From assembly GCF_028885415.1 (NCBI RefSeq), contig NZ_CP118527.1:5642001-5706000 (forward strand): a DNA stretch of 64,000 nucleotides. The letters run 5' to 3'. A model generated the notes under the pieces. It saw nothing but the letters and a program-made list of their open reading frames with translations, was not told where the DNA came from and did no database searches. The position numbers were made by a program, and so were the translations under genes. Source of the stretch: Streptomyces coeruleorubidus. GTDB lineage: Bacteria; Actinomycetota; Actinomycetes; Streptomycetales; Streptomycetaceae. Positions 44,188 through 52,522 of the stretch are shown here, piece by piece. Position 1 is the first letter of the stretch. Each line of letters begins with the position of its first letter.

Positions 44188-44793
44188 TCAGCCTCGCTTC
44201 TCCAACACCGCGTAGTCGGCGAAGCTGCGGCGGTAGCGCAGGTGCCGGGTCTGCTGGGTGTGCCTGCGCTGCCACTCCTCGACCTCGCCGGGCGCCTGAC
44301 ACGGCCCGGAGGTCGCCCCGCAGTCCGCGTCGTCGCCGGAGACGCAGTACGCCTGGTACTCGGGCAGGGCCGAGGCGTCCTGCACGATCGAGTAGGGGAC
44401 GTACCGGAAGATCCGGCGCCCTGCCGGTTCCCCGCCGTGCACCTCTCGCTGGTGCTGGCGGAGCAGGACGTTCGCGTCGGTCACGGCGCTCGCGTCGAAC
44501 GCGGCACGCGCCTTGTCGCGCCGGGCGGCGAGTTCCTCGCATGCCGCACACCCGGGTACTGGTGCGGGAGGCCGGGTGGGGTCGGCCGACAACCCTTCCC
44601 TGGAACGGTCGTTGGCCGCGCGTACGCCCGCCCTGAGCCGCTCCTCCAGCGTTGCGACCCGGATCCGCGCCGGGTCGGCCTGCCACTCCCGACCGCCGCC
44701 GACCGGGCGCAGCATCACGTACGGGCCGGTCTTGTCCTGATACTCGCCGACCTTGCGCGTTTCAGGGTCGTAGACGAGCGTTCCCGGTTCCAT
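44188..44793 (-). CDS. Fused hypothetical protein with DUF7848-like C-terminal part
   Basis: This 201-residue protein appears to join segments that are usually separate small Streptomyces proteins. Residues 1-65 form an SH3-like start (MEPGTLVYDPETRKVGEYQD, REWQADPARIRVATLEERL). Residues 80-118 carry a GCAAC motif and DANVLLRQHQREVH. Residues 128-200 form a DUF7848-like unit (RIFRYVPYSIVQDASALPEY, YCVSGDDADCGATSGPC, RHLRYRRSFADYAVLE). ATG 44793 has GGAGG at 8-base spacing. Such genes usually accompany XRE-DUF397 pairs, as the divergent neighbour here does. Confidence 0.7.
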   Translation of the reverse strand: MEPGTLVYDPETRKVGEYQDKTGPYVMLRPVGGGREWQADPARIRVATLEERLRAGVRAANDRSREGLSADPTRPPAPVPGCAACEELAARRDKARAAFDASAVTDANVLLRQHQREVHGGEPAGRRIFRYVPYSIVQDASALPEYQAYCVSGDDADCGATSGPCQAPGEVEEWQRRHTQQTRHLRYRRSFADYAVLEKRG

Positions 44794-44898
44794 TCCCTGC
44801 ACCTCCGTAACTCTGGGTGTATCGAGCGTTGCGCAGGGGAATGGGCCGGTTCAATGCTTGGCGTGTGACACCGGTGCACTGTCACGGAGGGGGAGGCC

Positions 44899-45858
44899 GT
44901 GAGTCGACGGAACGGCGGGGCGGAGTCGGGGGCGAGCACGGCCGCCGTGTTCGGGGAGGTGCTGCGGCATTTCCGCGAGGCGGCGCTGCTCACGCAGGAG
45001 GGTTTGGCGAGGCAGATCCCGTGCGACCGCTCGCACGTGGCGCGGGTGGAGGCGGGAACGAGGGTCCCGCAGGAGAGTTTCGCGAAGAAGTGCGACGAAC
45101 TTCTTGATACGGGTGGGGTGTTGCTGCGGTTGTGGGGGCGGATCGACTGGTATCCGCAGGTGGAGCATCCCGATTGGTTCCGGCGGCGGGCTGAGATGGA
45201 TGAGGTGGCCGTCACCTTGCGGGAGTACCAGGAGCGTGTCATCCCGGGCTTGTTGCAGACGGCGGACTACGCCCGTGCGTTGTCCTCGCGTTATGTGAGC
45301 GGGGTGGAGCTGGAGGAGCGCGTCCGAGCCAGGATGAGCCGACAGCAGCGCTTCCTCACCGATGGCGGTCCGCTGTACATCGTCGTGCTCGACGAGAGCT
45401 GCCTGCGCAACGTGGTCAGTGGTCCGGCTGTCATGCGGGACCAGTGCGCGCACTTGCTGAGCGTCGCGCAGCGCCCCAACATCCGTATCCAGGTCGCGCC
45501 CGCAGGCCCCCTCGAAATCGTCCGCCCCAGTGGCTCCATGTCGCTGATCACGCTGCCCGAAGGGCGCCAGTGGCTCTACTCGGAGTCCCTCAACCGTGGC
45601 CACTTCACCAACGATCCGACCGTCTACGAGCGCTATAACCAGTTCTATGATGTGCTCAGGGCGGACGCCCTGTCAGCTCCCCAGTCCGCCGCTCTGATCC
45701 ACGAGGCGATGGAGAGGTACGAGCACTATGGACCGGAACGAGCTCGGCACGTTGACCTGGGTCAAGAGCAGCTACAGCGACGGCAACGGCGGCAACTGCA
45801 TCGAAATAGCCCCCGATACCCCCGGCGTCGTCCCCATCCGCGACAGCAAAACCCCTGA
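44899..45858 (+). CDS. XRE regulator with DUF5753 domain
   Basis: This 319-residue protein has a helix-turn-helix at residues 15-70 (LTQEGLARQIPCDRSHVARV) and the actinobacterial DUF5753 domain from about 95 to 270 (REYQERVIPGLLQTADYARA, RQQRFLTDGGPLYIVVLDES). Such proteins pair with a downstream DUF397 protein. The related pairs WhiJ and AbaA orf act in development or antibiotic control, and some behave like toxin-antitoxin systems. The reading frame does not stop at the usual place and runs on in Arg/Gln-rich sequence through 131 bases of the DUF397 gene, giving an odd tail of about 43 residues. Confidence 0.88.
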   Translation: MSRRNGGAESGASTAAVFGEVLRHFREAALLTQEGLARQIPCDRSHVARVEAGTRVPQESFAKKCDELLDTGGVLLRLWGRIDWYPQVEHPDWFRRRAEMDEVAVTLREYQERVIPGLLQTADYARALSSRYVSGVELEERVRARMSRQQRFLTDGGPLYIVVLDESCLRNVVSGPAVMRDQCAHLLSVAQRPNIRIQVAPAGPLEIVRPSGSMSLITLPEGRQWLYSESLNRGHFTNDPTVYERYNQFYDVLRADALSAPQSAALIHEAMERYEHYGPERARHVDLGQEQLQRRQRRQLHRNSPRYPRRRPHPRQQNP

Positions 45859-45919
45859 CAGCCCGATCCTGCTCGTCACCCGATCCGCCTGGTCCGCTTT
45901 CCTCGCCGGCGTCTGCTGA
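45728..45919 (+). CDS. DUF397 protein
   Basis: This 63-residue protein has the defining LTWVKSSYSDGNGGNCIEIA, VPIRDSKTPDSP and the C-terminal WSAFLAGV. It is the partner of the XRE-DUF5753 gene, which overlaps it by 131 bases in another frame. DUF397 proteins are thought to be antagonised by, or to work with, their HTH partner; the molecular activity is unknown. Confidence 0.9.
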   Translation: MDRNELGTLTWVKSSYSDGNGGNCIEIAPDTPGVVPIRDSKTPDSPILLVTRSAWSAFLAGVC

Positions 45920-45929
45920 GGGCGCTGAA

Positions 45930-46277
45930 CTACTGCCCGCTCAGCATCTGCAGGATCCGGTTGGCCGCCTCCGCCACCGGCTGGCTCACGGCCCCGACGG
46001 CCGCGGCGATCGCGGCGACAGCCATCAGCGCACGGTGCCGTTCCTCGGGAGGCGCGGCGTCAGCCGACAGCACCGGCAGGGACTCGTCGATGAGCTGCGC
46101 GCTGGGCTGCGGAAGCTGGTCGCGCAACTCGCGTACTCCCTGGAGCAGTTCGGCGATGGCCAGCCGCAGGGTGGGATCCATGGCGTCGCCGGTCGCGCCG
46201 TTCTTCACGATGCCCGTGTTGCCGCTGCCGCCGTGCATGGTGACGTTGTCGCCGTAGTAGTAGTTGTTGCCGCTCAT
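45930..46277 (-). CDS. Small protein with N-terminal Gly/Asn/Tyr motif, partner of DUF6232
   Basis: This 115-residue protein starts with MSGN and the motif NYYYGDNVTMHGGSGNTGI (residues 5-23), followed by a helical region (LRLAIAELLQGVRELRDQLP). A hydrophobic stretch lies near its end (ALMAVAAIAAAVGAVSQPVA). The motif is nearly the same as the C-terminus of the protein encoded just upstream, whose stop codon overlaps this ATG (46274-46277). A short motif at the C-terminus of one protein and the N-terminus of its operon neighbour is the layout known for bacterial amyloid signalling motifs. That reading is inference. Confidence 0.75.
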   Translation of the reverse strand: MSGNNYYYGDNVTMHGGSGNTGIVKNGATGDAMDPTLRLAIAELLQGVRELRDQLPQPSAQLIDESLPVLSADAAPPEERHRALMAVAAIAAAVGAVSQPVAEAANRILQMLSGQ

Positions 46278-46879
46278 GCCGCGATCCCCACGTTGCCGTT
46301 GCCGCCGTACATGTTCACGTTGTCGCCGAAGTAGTAGTTGGTGGGCGAGCTGATGGTGAGACGCTCGACCGTCACATGGAACTCGGTGTCTGGGTTCTCC
46401 AGCGCGCCGGCGACGTAGCCCACGAGCTGGTCCAGATGCTGGGGGTTCCGGCTGGTCACCATCGCGGTGGAGGGGCCGGCCGTCTCGATGGCGAGGACGT
46501 AGTGCGACTGGGCGGTGACGACGGAGAGCATGTCCACGAGGAAGTAGATCAGCGCCGCGCCGGAGCCGAGCCACACGAAGGTGAGGAGCCCGTTGCCCGT
46601 GGACCTGCTCGCGAGGAACGTCACGCTGCCGATGATCGACAGGCCGATGGCCACGGCAAGGGTGATCCCGGTGCGTGCCAGGAAGCGGATGACCGCCTCC
46701 TTGCGCCTCGGGTGGAGGGTGAAGGTGTACACCCGCGCGATGTTCCGCAGCGGGTAGGCCGCGCCGCCGACCCATAACAGCCGCTTGCTGACGCGCAGTT
46801 CGATGTTGGTCATGGCCTGGGGCGGAGTGGCGGGCGGGGGCGGGACGTCCCACTGCCCAGGAGGCTGCTGGGTCTCCAT
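46274..46879 (-). CDS. DUF6232 membrane protein with C-terminal Gly/Asn/Tyr motif (contains TTA codon)
   Basis: This 201-residue protein has a Pro-rich N-terminus, the DUF6232-type IELRVSKRLLWVGGAAYPLR and NIARVYTFTLHP, two transmembrane helices (about 67-90 and 98-120), and a cytoplasmic segment (SHYVLAIETAGPSTAMVTSR). It ends in the motif NYYFGDNVNMYGGNGNVGI (181-199). Leu35 is encoded by TTA (plus-strand taa at 46775-46777), predicting bldA-dependent translation. ATG 46879 follows AGAAGGA. It is translationally coupled to the next gene. The function is unknown. Confidence 0.82.
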   Translation of the reverse strand: METQQPPGQWDVPPPPATPPQAMTNIELRVSKRLLWVGGAAYPLRNIARVYTFTLHPRRKEAVIRFLARTGITLAVAIGLSIIGSVTFLASRSTGNGLLTFVWLGSGAALIYFLVDMLSVVTAQSHYVLAIETAGPSTAMVTSRNPQHLDQLVGYVAGALENPDTEFHVTVERLTISSPTNYYFGDNVNMYGGNGNVGIAA

Positions 46880-47063
46880 GAAGTCCTTCTGAGGGCCGAC
46901 GAGTTCCAAGTGACAGCCGTAACTGTCTGAACACTATTGACGACCATGCGTTGCCCGAGAGCAAGTCGTTTGCGAAGTGCAGAGAGCGCCGGTAGAAGCG
47001 GCTGAGCTGCACGACCCCAGGCGCCGATGCCGTAGGCGGCGACGATTGCCGCGCCGGCGTCGC

Positions 47064-47363
47064 TCAGGGCTCGTCCCGTTTGGGGTCGTCGTCCCGCTTC
47101 TCCTCGTCGAGGGACTTCAGGAAGTCGGGGTTGTCGTCGGGCGCCACCCACTGCCGGGGACGCGGACTGCCTCCCGCCACACCACTCCGCTTCTTGCCGG
47201 CGATGAGCCAGGAGATCGAGCCGACGAGCGGGAACAGCAGCACGAGGATCGCCCACAGCGGCTTGGGCATGTGACGGATGTCGTCGTCCTTCGTGCTGAT
47301 GCAGTCGATGAACGCGTACACGCTCAGCGCCAGCGGCACGAGGAGCATCAGTACCCGGAGCAT
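47064..47363 (-). CDS. PLDc_N domain membrane protein
   Basis: This 99-residue protein has two transmembrane helices ([20 protein letters not shown] and [20 protein letters not shown]), the typical phospholipase D N-terminal-like module also found in negative regulators of sigma-Y-type systems. A charged tail ([20 protein letters not shown]) follows. The start is ATG 47363. It is divergent from mqnL with 69 bases between. No catalytic PLD domain is present. Downstream, 184 bases to the DUF6232 start hold no gene I can support. Confidence 0.88.
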   Translation of the reverse strand: MLRVLMLLVPLALSVYAFIDCISTKDDDIRHMPKPLWAILVLLFPLVGSISWLIAGKKRSGVAGGSPRPRQWVAPDDNPDFLKSLDEEKRDDDPKRDEP

Positions 47364-47432
47364 GCGCGGCCTCTCAGCGAAAGCGGGTGGGCGGTTCAGG
47401 GCCAGGGTAGCCGCTCGGGGATACTGGACCGC

Positions 47433-48884
47433 ATGGCTTACGACGATCTTCGCTCCCTGCTCAGGGCTCTGGAGCGCGAGGGCGACCTCAAGCGCATCAA
47501 GGCCGAGGTGGACCCGTATCTGGAGGTCGGAGAGATCGTCGACCGGGTGCAGAAGGCCGGCGGTCCCGCGCTGCTCTTCGAGAACGTGCGCGGGTCGAGC
47601 ATGCCGCTCGCGATGAACGTGTTCGGCACGGACCGGCGCCTGCTGAAGGCGCTGGGCCTGAAGTCGTACGGCGAGATCTCGGAGCGGATCGGCGGGTTGC
47701 TGAAGCCCGAGCTGCCGCACGGGTTCGTCGGCGTGCGCGAGGCCTTCGGGAAGCTCGGCGCGATGACGCACGTGCCGCCGAAGAAGGTGAAGGACGGCCC
47801 GGTGCAGGAGGTCGTCCTGACCGGGGACGACGTGGACCTGGAGCAGCTGCCCGCCCTGTTCACGTGGCCGAAGGACGGCGGATCCTTCTTCAACCTGGGG
47901 CTCACGCACACCAAGGACCCGGAGACGGGCATCCGCAACCTCGGGCTGTACCGCCTCCAGCGCCACGACAAGCGCACGATCGGCATGCACTGGCAGATCC
48001 ACAAGGACAGCCGCAACCACTACCAGGTGGCGGCCAGGCGCGGGGAGCGGTTGCCCGTCGCGATCGCCTTCGGGTGTCCGCCCGCCGTGACGTACGCCTC
48101 CACGGCCCCGCTGCCCGGGGACATCGACGAGTACCTGTTCGCCGGGTTCCTCGCGGGCAAGCGGATCGAGATGGTCGACTGCAAGACCGTGCCGCTCCAG
48201 GTGCCGGCGCAGGCGGAGGTCGTGATCGAGGGCTGGCTGGAGCCGGGCGAGATGCTGCCCGAGGGTCCCTTCGGCGACCACACCGGTTTCTACACGCCGC
48301 AGGAGCCCTTCCCCGCCCTGAAGATCGACTGCGTGACGATGCGGAAGCGACCGCTGCTTCAGTCGATCGTCGTGGGCAGGCCCCCGACGGAGGACGGGCC
48401 GCTCGGCCGGGCGACGGAACGCTTCTTCCTGCCCCTGCTGAAGATCATCGTGCCGGACATCGTGGACTACCACCTGCCGGAGGCGGGCGGTTTCCACAAC
48501 TGCGCGATCGTCTCGATCGACAAGAAGTACCCGAAGCACGCGCAGAAGGTCATGCACGCCATCTGGGGCGCGCACATGATGTCGCTGACCAAGCTGATCG
48601 TGGTCGTCGACTCCGACTGCGACGTCCACGACCTGCACGAGGTCGCCTGGCGGGCGCTCGGCAACACGGACTACGCCCGCGACCTGAGCATCGTCGAGGG
48701 GCCGGTCGACCACCTCGACCACGCCTCGTACCAGCAGTTCTGGGGCGGCAAGGCCGGTATCGACGCGACGAAGAAGTGGCCCGAGGAGGGCTACACGCGC
48801 GACGGCGGCTGGCCCGACATGGTGGAGTCCGATCCGGAGACCGCGGCGAAGGTGGACCGCCGCTGGAAGGAGTACGGCCTGTGA
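47433..48884 (+). CDS. mqnL: UbiD-family decarboxylase of menaquinone biosynthesis
   Basis: This 483-residue UbiD-type (de)carboxylase needs prenylated FMN. Family motifs are [40 protein letters not shown], and the active-site region [18 protein letters not shown] (with the EPFP and Glu residues). In the futalosine pathway it is proposed to remove a carboxyl group late, on the dihydroxynaphthoate intermediate. The gene overlaps mqnP by GTGA, and the matching UbiX-type flavin prenyltransferase is encoded 2.4 kb downstream. The ATG is at 47433. Confidence 0.92.
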   Translation: MAYDDLRSLLRALEREGDLKRIKAEVDPYLEVGEIVDRVQKAGGPALLFENVRGSSMPLAMNVFGTDRRLLKALGLKSYGEISERIGGLLKPELPHGFVGVREAFGKLGAMTHVPPKKVKDGPVQEVVLTGDDVDLEQLPALFTWPKDGGSFFNLGLTHTKDPETGIRNLGLYRLQRHDKRTIGMHWQIHKDSRNHYQVAARRGERLPVAIAFGCPPAVTYASTAPLPGDIDEYLFAGFLAGKRIEMVDCKTVPLQVPAQAEVVIEGWLEPGEMLPEGPFGDHTGFYTPQEPFPALKIDCVTMRKRPLLQSIVVGRPPTEDGPLGRATERFFLPLLKIIVPDIVDYHLPEAGGFHNCAIVSIDKKYPKHAQKVMHAIWGAHMMSLTKLIVVVDSDCDVHDLHEVAWRALGNTDYARDLSIVEGPVDHLDHASYQQFWGGKAGIDATKKWPEEGYTRDGGWPDMVESDPETAAKVDRRWKEYGL

Positions 48885-49783
48885 CTTCCGCTTCCGCGGC
48901 GATCCCCCAGCCGGGACGCACGAAGGCCTTCCTCCGGCTGGTGATGATCGAGCACTCGGTCTTCGCGCTGCCCTTCGCCTACATCGCCACGCTGACGGCC
49001 ATGTTCCAGTGGGACAAGAACATCCACTGGGGCCGGCTGCTGCTGGTCACCGTCTGCATGGTCGGCCTGCGCACCTTCGCGATGGCGGTCAACCGGATCA
49101 TCGACCGCGAGATCGACGCGCGGAACCCGCGCACGGCGCACCGCGAACTGGTGACCGGCGCGATGTCGGTCCGGCACGCGTGGACGGGCGCGCTGATCGC
49201 CCTCGTCGTCTTCCTCGGCGCGGCGGCCCTGCTCAACCCGCTGTGCCTGGCGCTGGCGCCCATCGCGGTGATCCCGATGGTGGTCTACCCGTACGGCAAG
49301 CGGTTCACGAACTTCCCGCAGGCCATCCTCGGCCTCGCGCAGGCGATGGGCCCGGTCGGCGGCTGGCTGGCCGTCACGGGTTCCTGGTCCTGGGACGCGG
49401 TGATCCTCGGTCTCGCCGTCGGTATCTGGATCGGCGGCTTCGACCTGATCTACGCCTGCCAGGACGTCGAGACCGACCGCGAGATCGGCGTCATGTCCGT
49501 CCCGGCCCGCTTCGGCATCCCGGCGGCCATCTGGGGCGCGCGGGTCTGCCACACCCTCACGACGGCCCTGTTCGTCTGGTACGCCCTGGCCACCGACGCC
49601 GGCGCCTTCTTCTGGCTGGGCCTCCTGATCGTTGCCGCCGCGTTCCTCTACGAGCACACCATCGTCCGCCCCCACGACCTGTCCCGAGTGAACAGGGCGT
49701 TCTTCAGCGTCAACGGCTTCATCGGGATTGCCCTGTTCGTGTGTGCGCTGCTGGATCTCTTGGTTCGGGGCCTGACCGTGTAG
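48881..49783 (+). CDS. mqnP: UbiA-family prenyltransferase of menaquinone biosynthesis
   Basis: This 300-residue membrane prenyltransferase has eight or nine helices and two Asp-rich motifs for prenyl diphosphate-Mg binding: [15 protein letters not shown] (Asn71, Asp75, Asp79) and [13 protein letters not shown]. It should attach the polyprenyl side chain to the naphthoate ring. The GTG start at 48881 overlaps the mqnL stop, so the two are coupled. Confidence 0.93.
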   Translation: MTSASAAIPQPGRTKAFLRLVMIEHSVFALPFAYIATLTAMFQWDKNIHWGRLLLVTVCMVGLRTFAMAVNRIIDREIDARNPRTAHRELVTGAMSVRHAWTGALIALVVFLGAAALLNPLCLALAPIAVIPMVVYPYGKRFTNFPQAILGLAQAMGPVGGWLAVTGSWSWDAVILGLAVGIWIGGFDLIYACQDVETDREIGVMSVPARFGIPAAIWGARVCHTLTTALFVWYALATDAGAFFWLGLLIVAAAFLYEHTIVRPHDLSRVNRAFFSVNGFIGIALFVCALLDLLVRGLTV

Positions 49784-49829
49784 CTACGGTGCGGCCTACC
49801 ATCGAGGGCAGGACCCCAGGGAGGCCACC

Positions 49830-50396
49830 GTGACCGTCTCGGGCATCGACCGCCTGCACTCGCAGCTCAGCAAGCTGGAGGACATGTTCCCCGGCTTCCT
49901 GACGGAGATTGTCGAGGGCAGCATCGTGATGAACCCGGTCAGGCCGTTCCACGGGAAGACCATCCAACGGCTGTGGTCCATCGTCGAAGGCCAGTTGCCG
50001 GAGGGATGGGCCCTCGTGAGCGATGTCGCGTTCCCCTTCGACGACGCCAATGAATTCTGCCCCGACCTCGCCGTCATTCCGGCCGAGGCCGAGGCCGAGA
50101 ACCGCAGCGCGTACCCCGCCGACCTGATCGAGCTCGTCGCCGAGGTGGTGTCCCCGGAAAGTGTCCGCCGTGACTACGAGATGAAGCCCCGGTGGTACGC
50201 CTCGCGGGGCATCGCCAACTACCTCGTGCTCGATCCGCTCAAGGGCCACGTCGTGACCATGTGGAACCCAGGCCCCGACGGCTACCGAGGCCGCGACACC
50301 ATCGCGTACGGCCCCGAACTGACCGTCGACTCCCCGCTCGGCAAGCTGTCGATTCCCACCGCCCGGCTCCCGGTGGACCCGAAGGCACGCCACTAG
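49830..50396 (+). CDS. Uma2-family (DUF820) endonuclease-like protein
   Basis: This 188-residue protein has a PD-(D/E)XK-like fold. It contains MVNPVRPFHGKTIQRLWSI-like substrate region (seen as IVMNPVRPFHGKTIQRLWSI), CPDLAVIPAEAE, the Glu-rich core YPADLIELVAEVVSPES, and ANYLVLDPLKGHVVTMWNP. Uma2 proteins are very common in Streptomyces and cyanobacteria, mostly of unknown role. The GTG start has GGGAGG upstream. Its TAG stop is formed by the first bases of the adjoining MITE-like repeat, so the C-terminus may have been changed by that insertion. Confidence 0.85.
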   Translation: MTVSGIDRLHSQLSKLEDMFPGFLTEIVEGSIVMNPVRPFHGKTIQRLWSIVEGQLPEGWALVSDVAFPFDDANEFCPDLAVIPAEAEAENRSAYPADLIELVAEVVSPESVRRDYEMKPRWYASRGIANYLVLDPLKGHVVTMWNPGPDGYRGRDTIAYGPELTVDSPLGKLSIPTARLPVDPKARH

Positions 50397-50574
50397 GCCC
50401 TGTCGTCAAATTCCCGCCTGCCCCGCGACGCCATGCACGCACTCTCGCCGCACCGGGCACAGACCCACGTACAACCAGTACGAGGGCCTGCGCCCGGCAC
50501 GGCGAGAGCACGCACCTGACGCCGCGGGGCCCGCCCTTCGGGCGGACGACGGAATTTGACGACAGGGCCTAGTG
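50391..50574. mobile_element. MITE-like element with 24-bp perfect terminal inverted repeats
   Basis: The ends 50391-50414 and 50551-50574 are exact reverse complements (outer part CACTAGGCCCTGTCGTCAAA). The interior is also largely self-complementary (for example CTCTCGCCG near 50442 with CGGCGAGAG near 50501), so the whole element folds into a long hairpin with a sub-hairpin CCGCCCTTCGGGCGG near 50532-50547. It encodes no transposase. CTAG at both ends resembles the target duplication of IS5-type elements. Both flanking convergent genes stop at the TAG within these ends. Confidence 0.8.
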
Positions 50575-51171
50575 CGCGAGCGCTCGGCTCGCTGCCCGGC
50601 GGCGGAACACGAACGCAGCCGCCACGCCCGCCAGCAGGCCCAGCAGGTGACCCTGCCAGCTGACGCCCGTCTGGGTGGGGGCCAGGCCCGCCAGGATCGA
50701 GCCGCCCCAGATCGCGGCGATCAGTATGCCGACCAGGACGCCCCAGGGGCGGCGCTCGACGAAACCGCTGACCAGCAGGAAGCCGAAGAGGCCGAAGATC
50801 AGGCCGGAGGCGCCCGCGGTGTTGGTGTGTGGCGGGGCTATGAGCCATACGCCCAGGCCGTCGACGATCACGATCAGCGCGCAGACCAGCAGGAAACGGC
50901 GCAGGCCCGCCAGCGCGGCGAGGAAGCCGAGGACCAGCAACGGCACCGTGTTCGCGGCCAGATGGGCGAAGCCGAAGTGGATGAACGCCGAGGGGACGAC
51001 GTCGACCAGCTCGGACGGGGTGCGCGGGGTGACGCCCAGGCCGTCCAGCGCGTGGCCGCTCACCACGTCCACCACTTCCAGCAGCCACAGCAGCGCGATC
51101 CAGGCCAGCATCAGCTTGCCCGCGGCCATCGCACGGCCGCCGCGTGACCACCCGGCTCCCACACCCGACAT
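50569..51171 (-). CDS. Rhomboid-family intramembrane serine protease
   Basis: This 200-residue membrane protein has six or so helices. The rhomboid dyad is visible as Ser122 in NTAGASGLIFGLFGF and His175 in SWQGHLLGLLAG; HFGFAHLAANTVPLLVLG carries the conserved HxxxN-type region. The small size is that of compact bacterial rhomboids. The TAG stop lies inside the adjacent MITE-like repeat. It is divergent from mqnM. The substrate is unknown. Confidence 0.92.
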   Translation of the reverse strand: MSGVGAGWSRGGRAMAAGKLMLAWIALLWLLEVVDVVSGHALDGLGVTPRTPSELVDVVPSAFIHFGFAHLAANTVPLLVLGFLAALAGLRRFLLVCALIVIVDGLGVWLIAPPHTNTAGASGLIFGLFGFLLVSGFVERRPWGVLVGILIAAIWGGSILAGLAPTQTGVSWQGHLLGLLAGVAAAFVFRRRAASRALAH

Positions 51172-51262
51172 GGCGACCCCCAGCGCTCGCTCGTCCCCTC
51201 CGGGGAACGCCCGGCCCCCCTTGGCCGGTTCCCACCCTGCGACGCCGGATAGGCTCGGTGTT

Positions 51263-51949
51263 GTGAACCCAGTCAAGCCAGGCGAGACACCGCGTACGCC
51301 TTGGATCGTAGGGGTGTCCGGCGCCTCCGGCACCCCGTATGCCGCTGCCGTGCTGCGGGCCCTCCTCGCCGCCGGCGAGAGCGTCGACCTCGTGGTGTCC
51401 CGGGCCTCCCGCCTCACCCTGCTCGACGAGACCGGGATCTCCTTCCGGGACGCCCACTGGCAGGACGACCTGCGGGAATGGCTGTCCAGGGGCGCCGACG
51501 GCAAGCCCGGCACGTTCTCCGTGGACATCGACGCCGTACGGCACTGGAGCGCCGGCGACCTGGCCGCCGGGCCCTCCTCGGGGTCGTACCCCACCAAGGG
51601 CATGCTGATCGTGCCCGCCTCGACCGCGAGCGTGGCCGGGGTCGCGCTCGGGCTGTCGAAGGACCTGTTGCAGCGGGCGGCGAGCGTGACCCTGAAGGAG
51701 GGACGCAAGCTGATCGTGGCCGTACGCGAGACCCCGCTGAACGGCCAGACCCTGCGGCACCTGGTCACCCTCGACGACGCGGGCGCGACCGTCGTGCCCG
51801 CCTCACCCGCCTTCTACGCGGGCGCGACGCACATCCAGGACCTGGTGGACTTCGTCGCCGGACGCGTACTCGACGCGGCGGGCGTGCCGCACCGGCTCTA
51901 CCGCCGTTGGCAAGGTGAGCTCGGCGGCGGATCACACCGCGCCGACTGA
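51263..51949 (+). CDS. mqnM: UbiX-type flavin prenyltransferase of menaquinone biosynthesis
   Basis: This 228-residue flavoprotein makes prenyl-FMN for the UbiD partner. Motifs are WIVGVSGASGTPYAAAVLRA, YPTKGMLIVPASTASVAGVA, and KLIVAVRETPLNGQTLRHLV. The GTG at 51263 lacks a Shine-Dalgarno sequence, and TAGGCT at 51250-51255 would serve as a -10 box for a leaderless transcript. It belongs functionally with mqnL and mqnP, from which it is separated by the Uma2 gene, the repeat element and the rhomboid gene. Confidence 0.92.
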   Translation: MNPVKPGETPRTPWIVGVSGASGTPYAAAVLRALLAAGESVDLVVSRASRLTLLDETGISFRDAHWQDDLREWLSRGADGKPGTFSVDIDAVRHWSAGDLAAGPSSGSYPTKGMLIVPASTASVAGVALGLSKDLLQRAASVTLKEGRKLIVAVRETPLNGQTLRHLVTLDDAGATVVPASPAFYAGATHIQDLVDFVAGRVLDAAGVPHRLYRRWQGELGGGSHRAD

Positions 51950-52029
51950 GCCACACCCCCTGCACGGCATCTGTACGTCATCACAACCACAGACTTTTCA
52001 GACAACTTCAGCGGAAGGCTTCGATCGCA

Positions 52030-52485
52030 ATGGACGCGGTGGACAGGCAGCTCATCCAGGCCCTGAGGGAGAACGGCCGGGCCTCCTACGCGGAGCTGGG
52101 ACGCCTCGTCGGACTGTCGGGACCCAGCGTCACCGACCGCATCAACCGGCTGGAGGCGGCCGGTGTCATCACCGGCTACCGGGCCACCGTCGACGCCGCC
52201 TCGCTCGGCCTCGGTGTCACCGCCCTGATCGGCATCTCGCTCTCCGACGCCACCGACCACGAGGACGTGGCGCAGCGGCTGCGGGACCTCTCGGAGATCG
52301 AGGACTGCTGGTTCATCGCGGGCGACGACTCGTACATGCTCAAGGTGCGGGCGGAGAACGTGGACGGCCTGGAGAAGATCATCCGGCGGCTCAGCGGCAC
52401 GAAGGGCGTCTCGCGGACGCGTACGACCATCGTGCTCTCGACGAAGTGGGAGAACCGGGTCGGGGAGTTGCCCGAAGAAGCGTAG
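52030..52485 (+). CDS. Lrp/AsnC-family transcriptional regulator
   Basis: This 151-residue regulator has an N-terminal HTH (LIQALRENGRASYAELGRLV, GLSGPSVTDRINRLEAAGVI) and a C-terminal RAM ligand-binding domain (GDDSYMLKVRAENVDGLEKI). It lies between mqnM and mqnE in the same direction, so it may control the menaquinone genes. Lrp-type proteins usually sense amino acids; the effector here is unknown. Confidence 0.92.
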   Translation: MDAVDRQLIQALRENGRASYAELGRLVGLSGPSVTDRINRLEAAGVITGYRATVDAASLGLGVTALIGISLSDATDHEDVAQRLRDLSEIEDCWFIAGDDSYMLKVRAENVDGLEKIIRRLSGTKGVSRTRTTIVLSTKWENRVGELPEEA

Positions 52486-52522
52486 TCGTACGGTTGGGAC
52501 GTCGTCGTAGAAAGGTGTGGGC

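Noticed and set aside
41189..44686. Antisense open frame of more than 1100 codons over the UvrA-like gene
   Set aside because: This is a GC-bias shadow; Walker and signature motifs are all on the plus strand.
46880..47063. Minus-strand frame reading [20 protein letters not shown]
   Set aside because: It looks mildly protein-like, but it has no start codon with a ribosome binding site and breaks into Ser/Arg-rich sequence.
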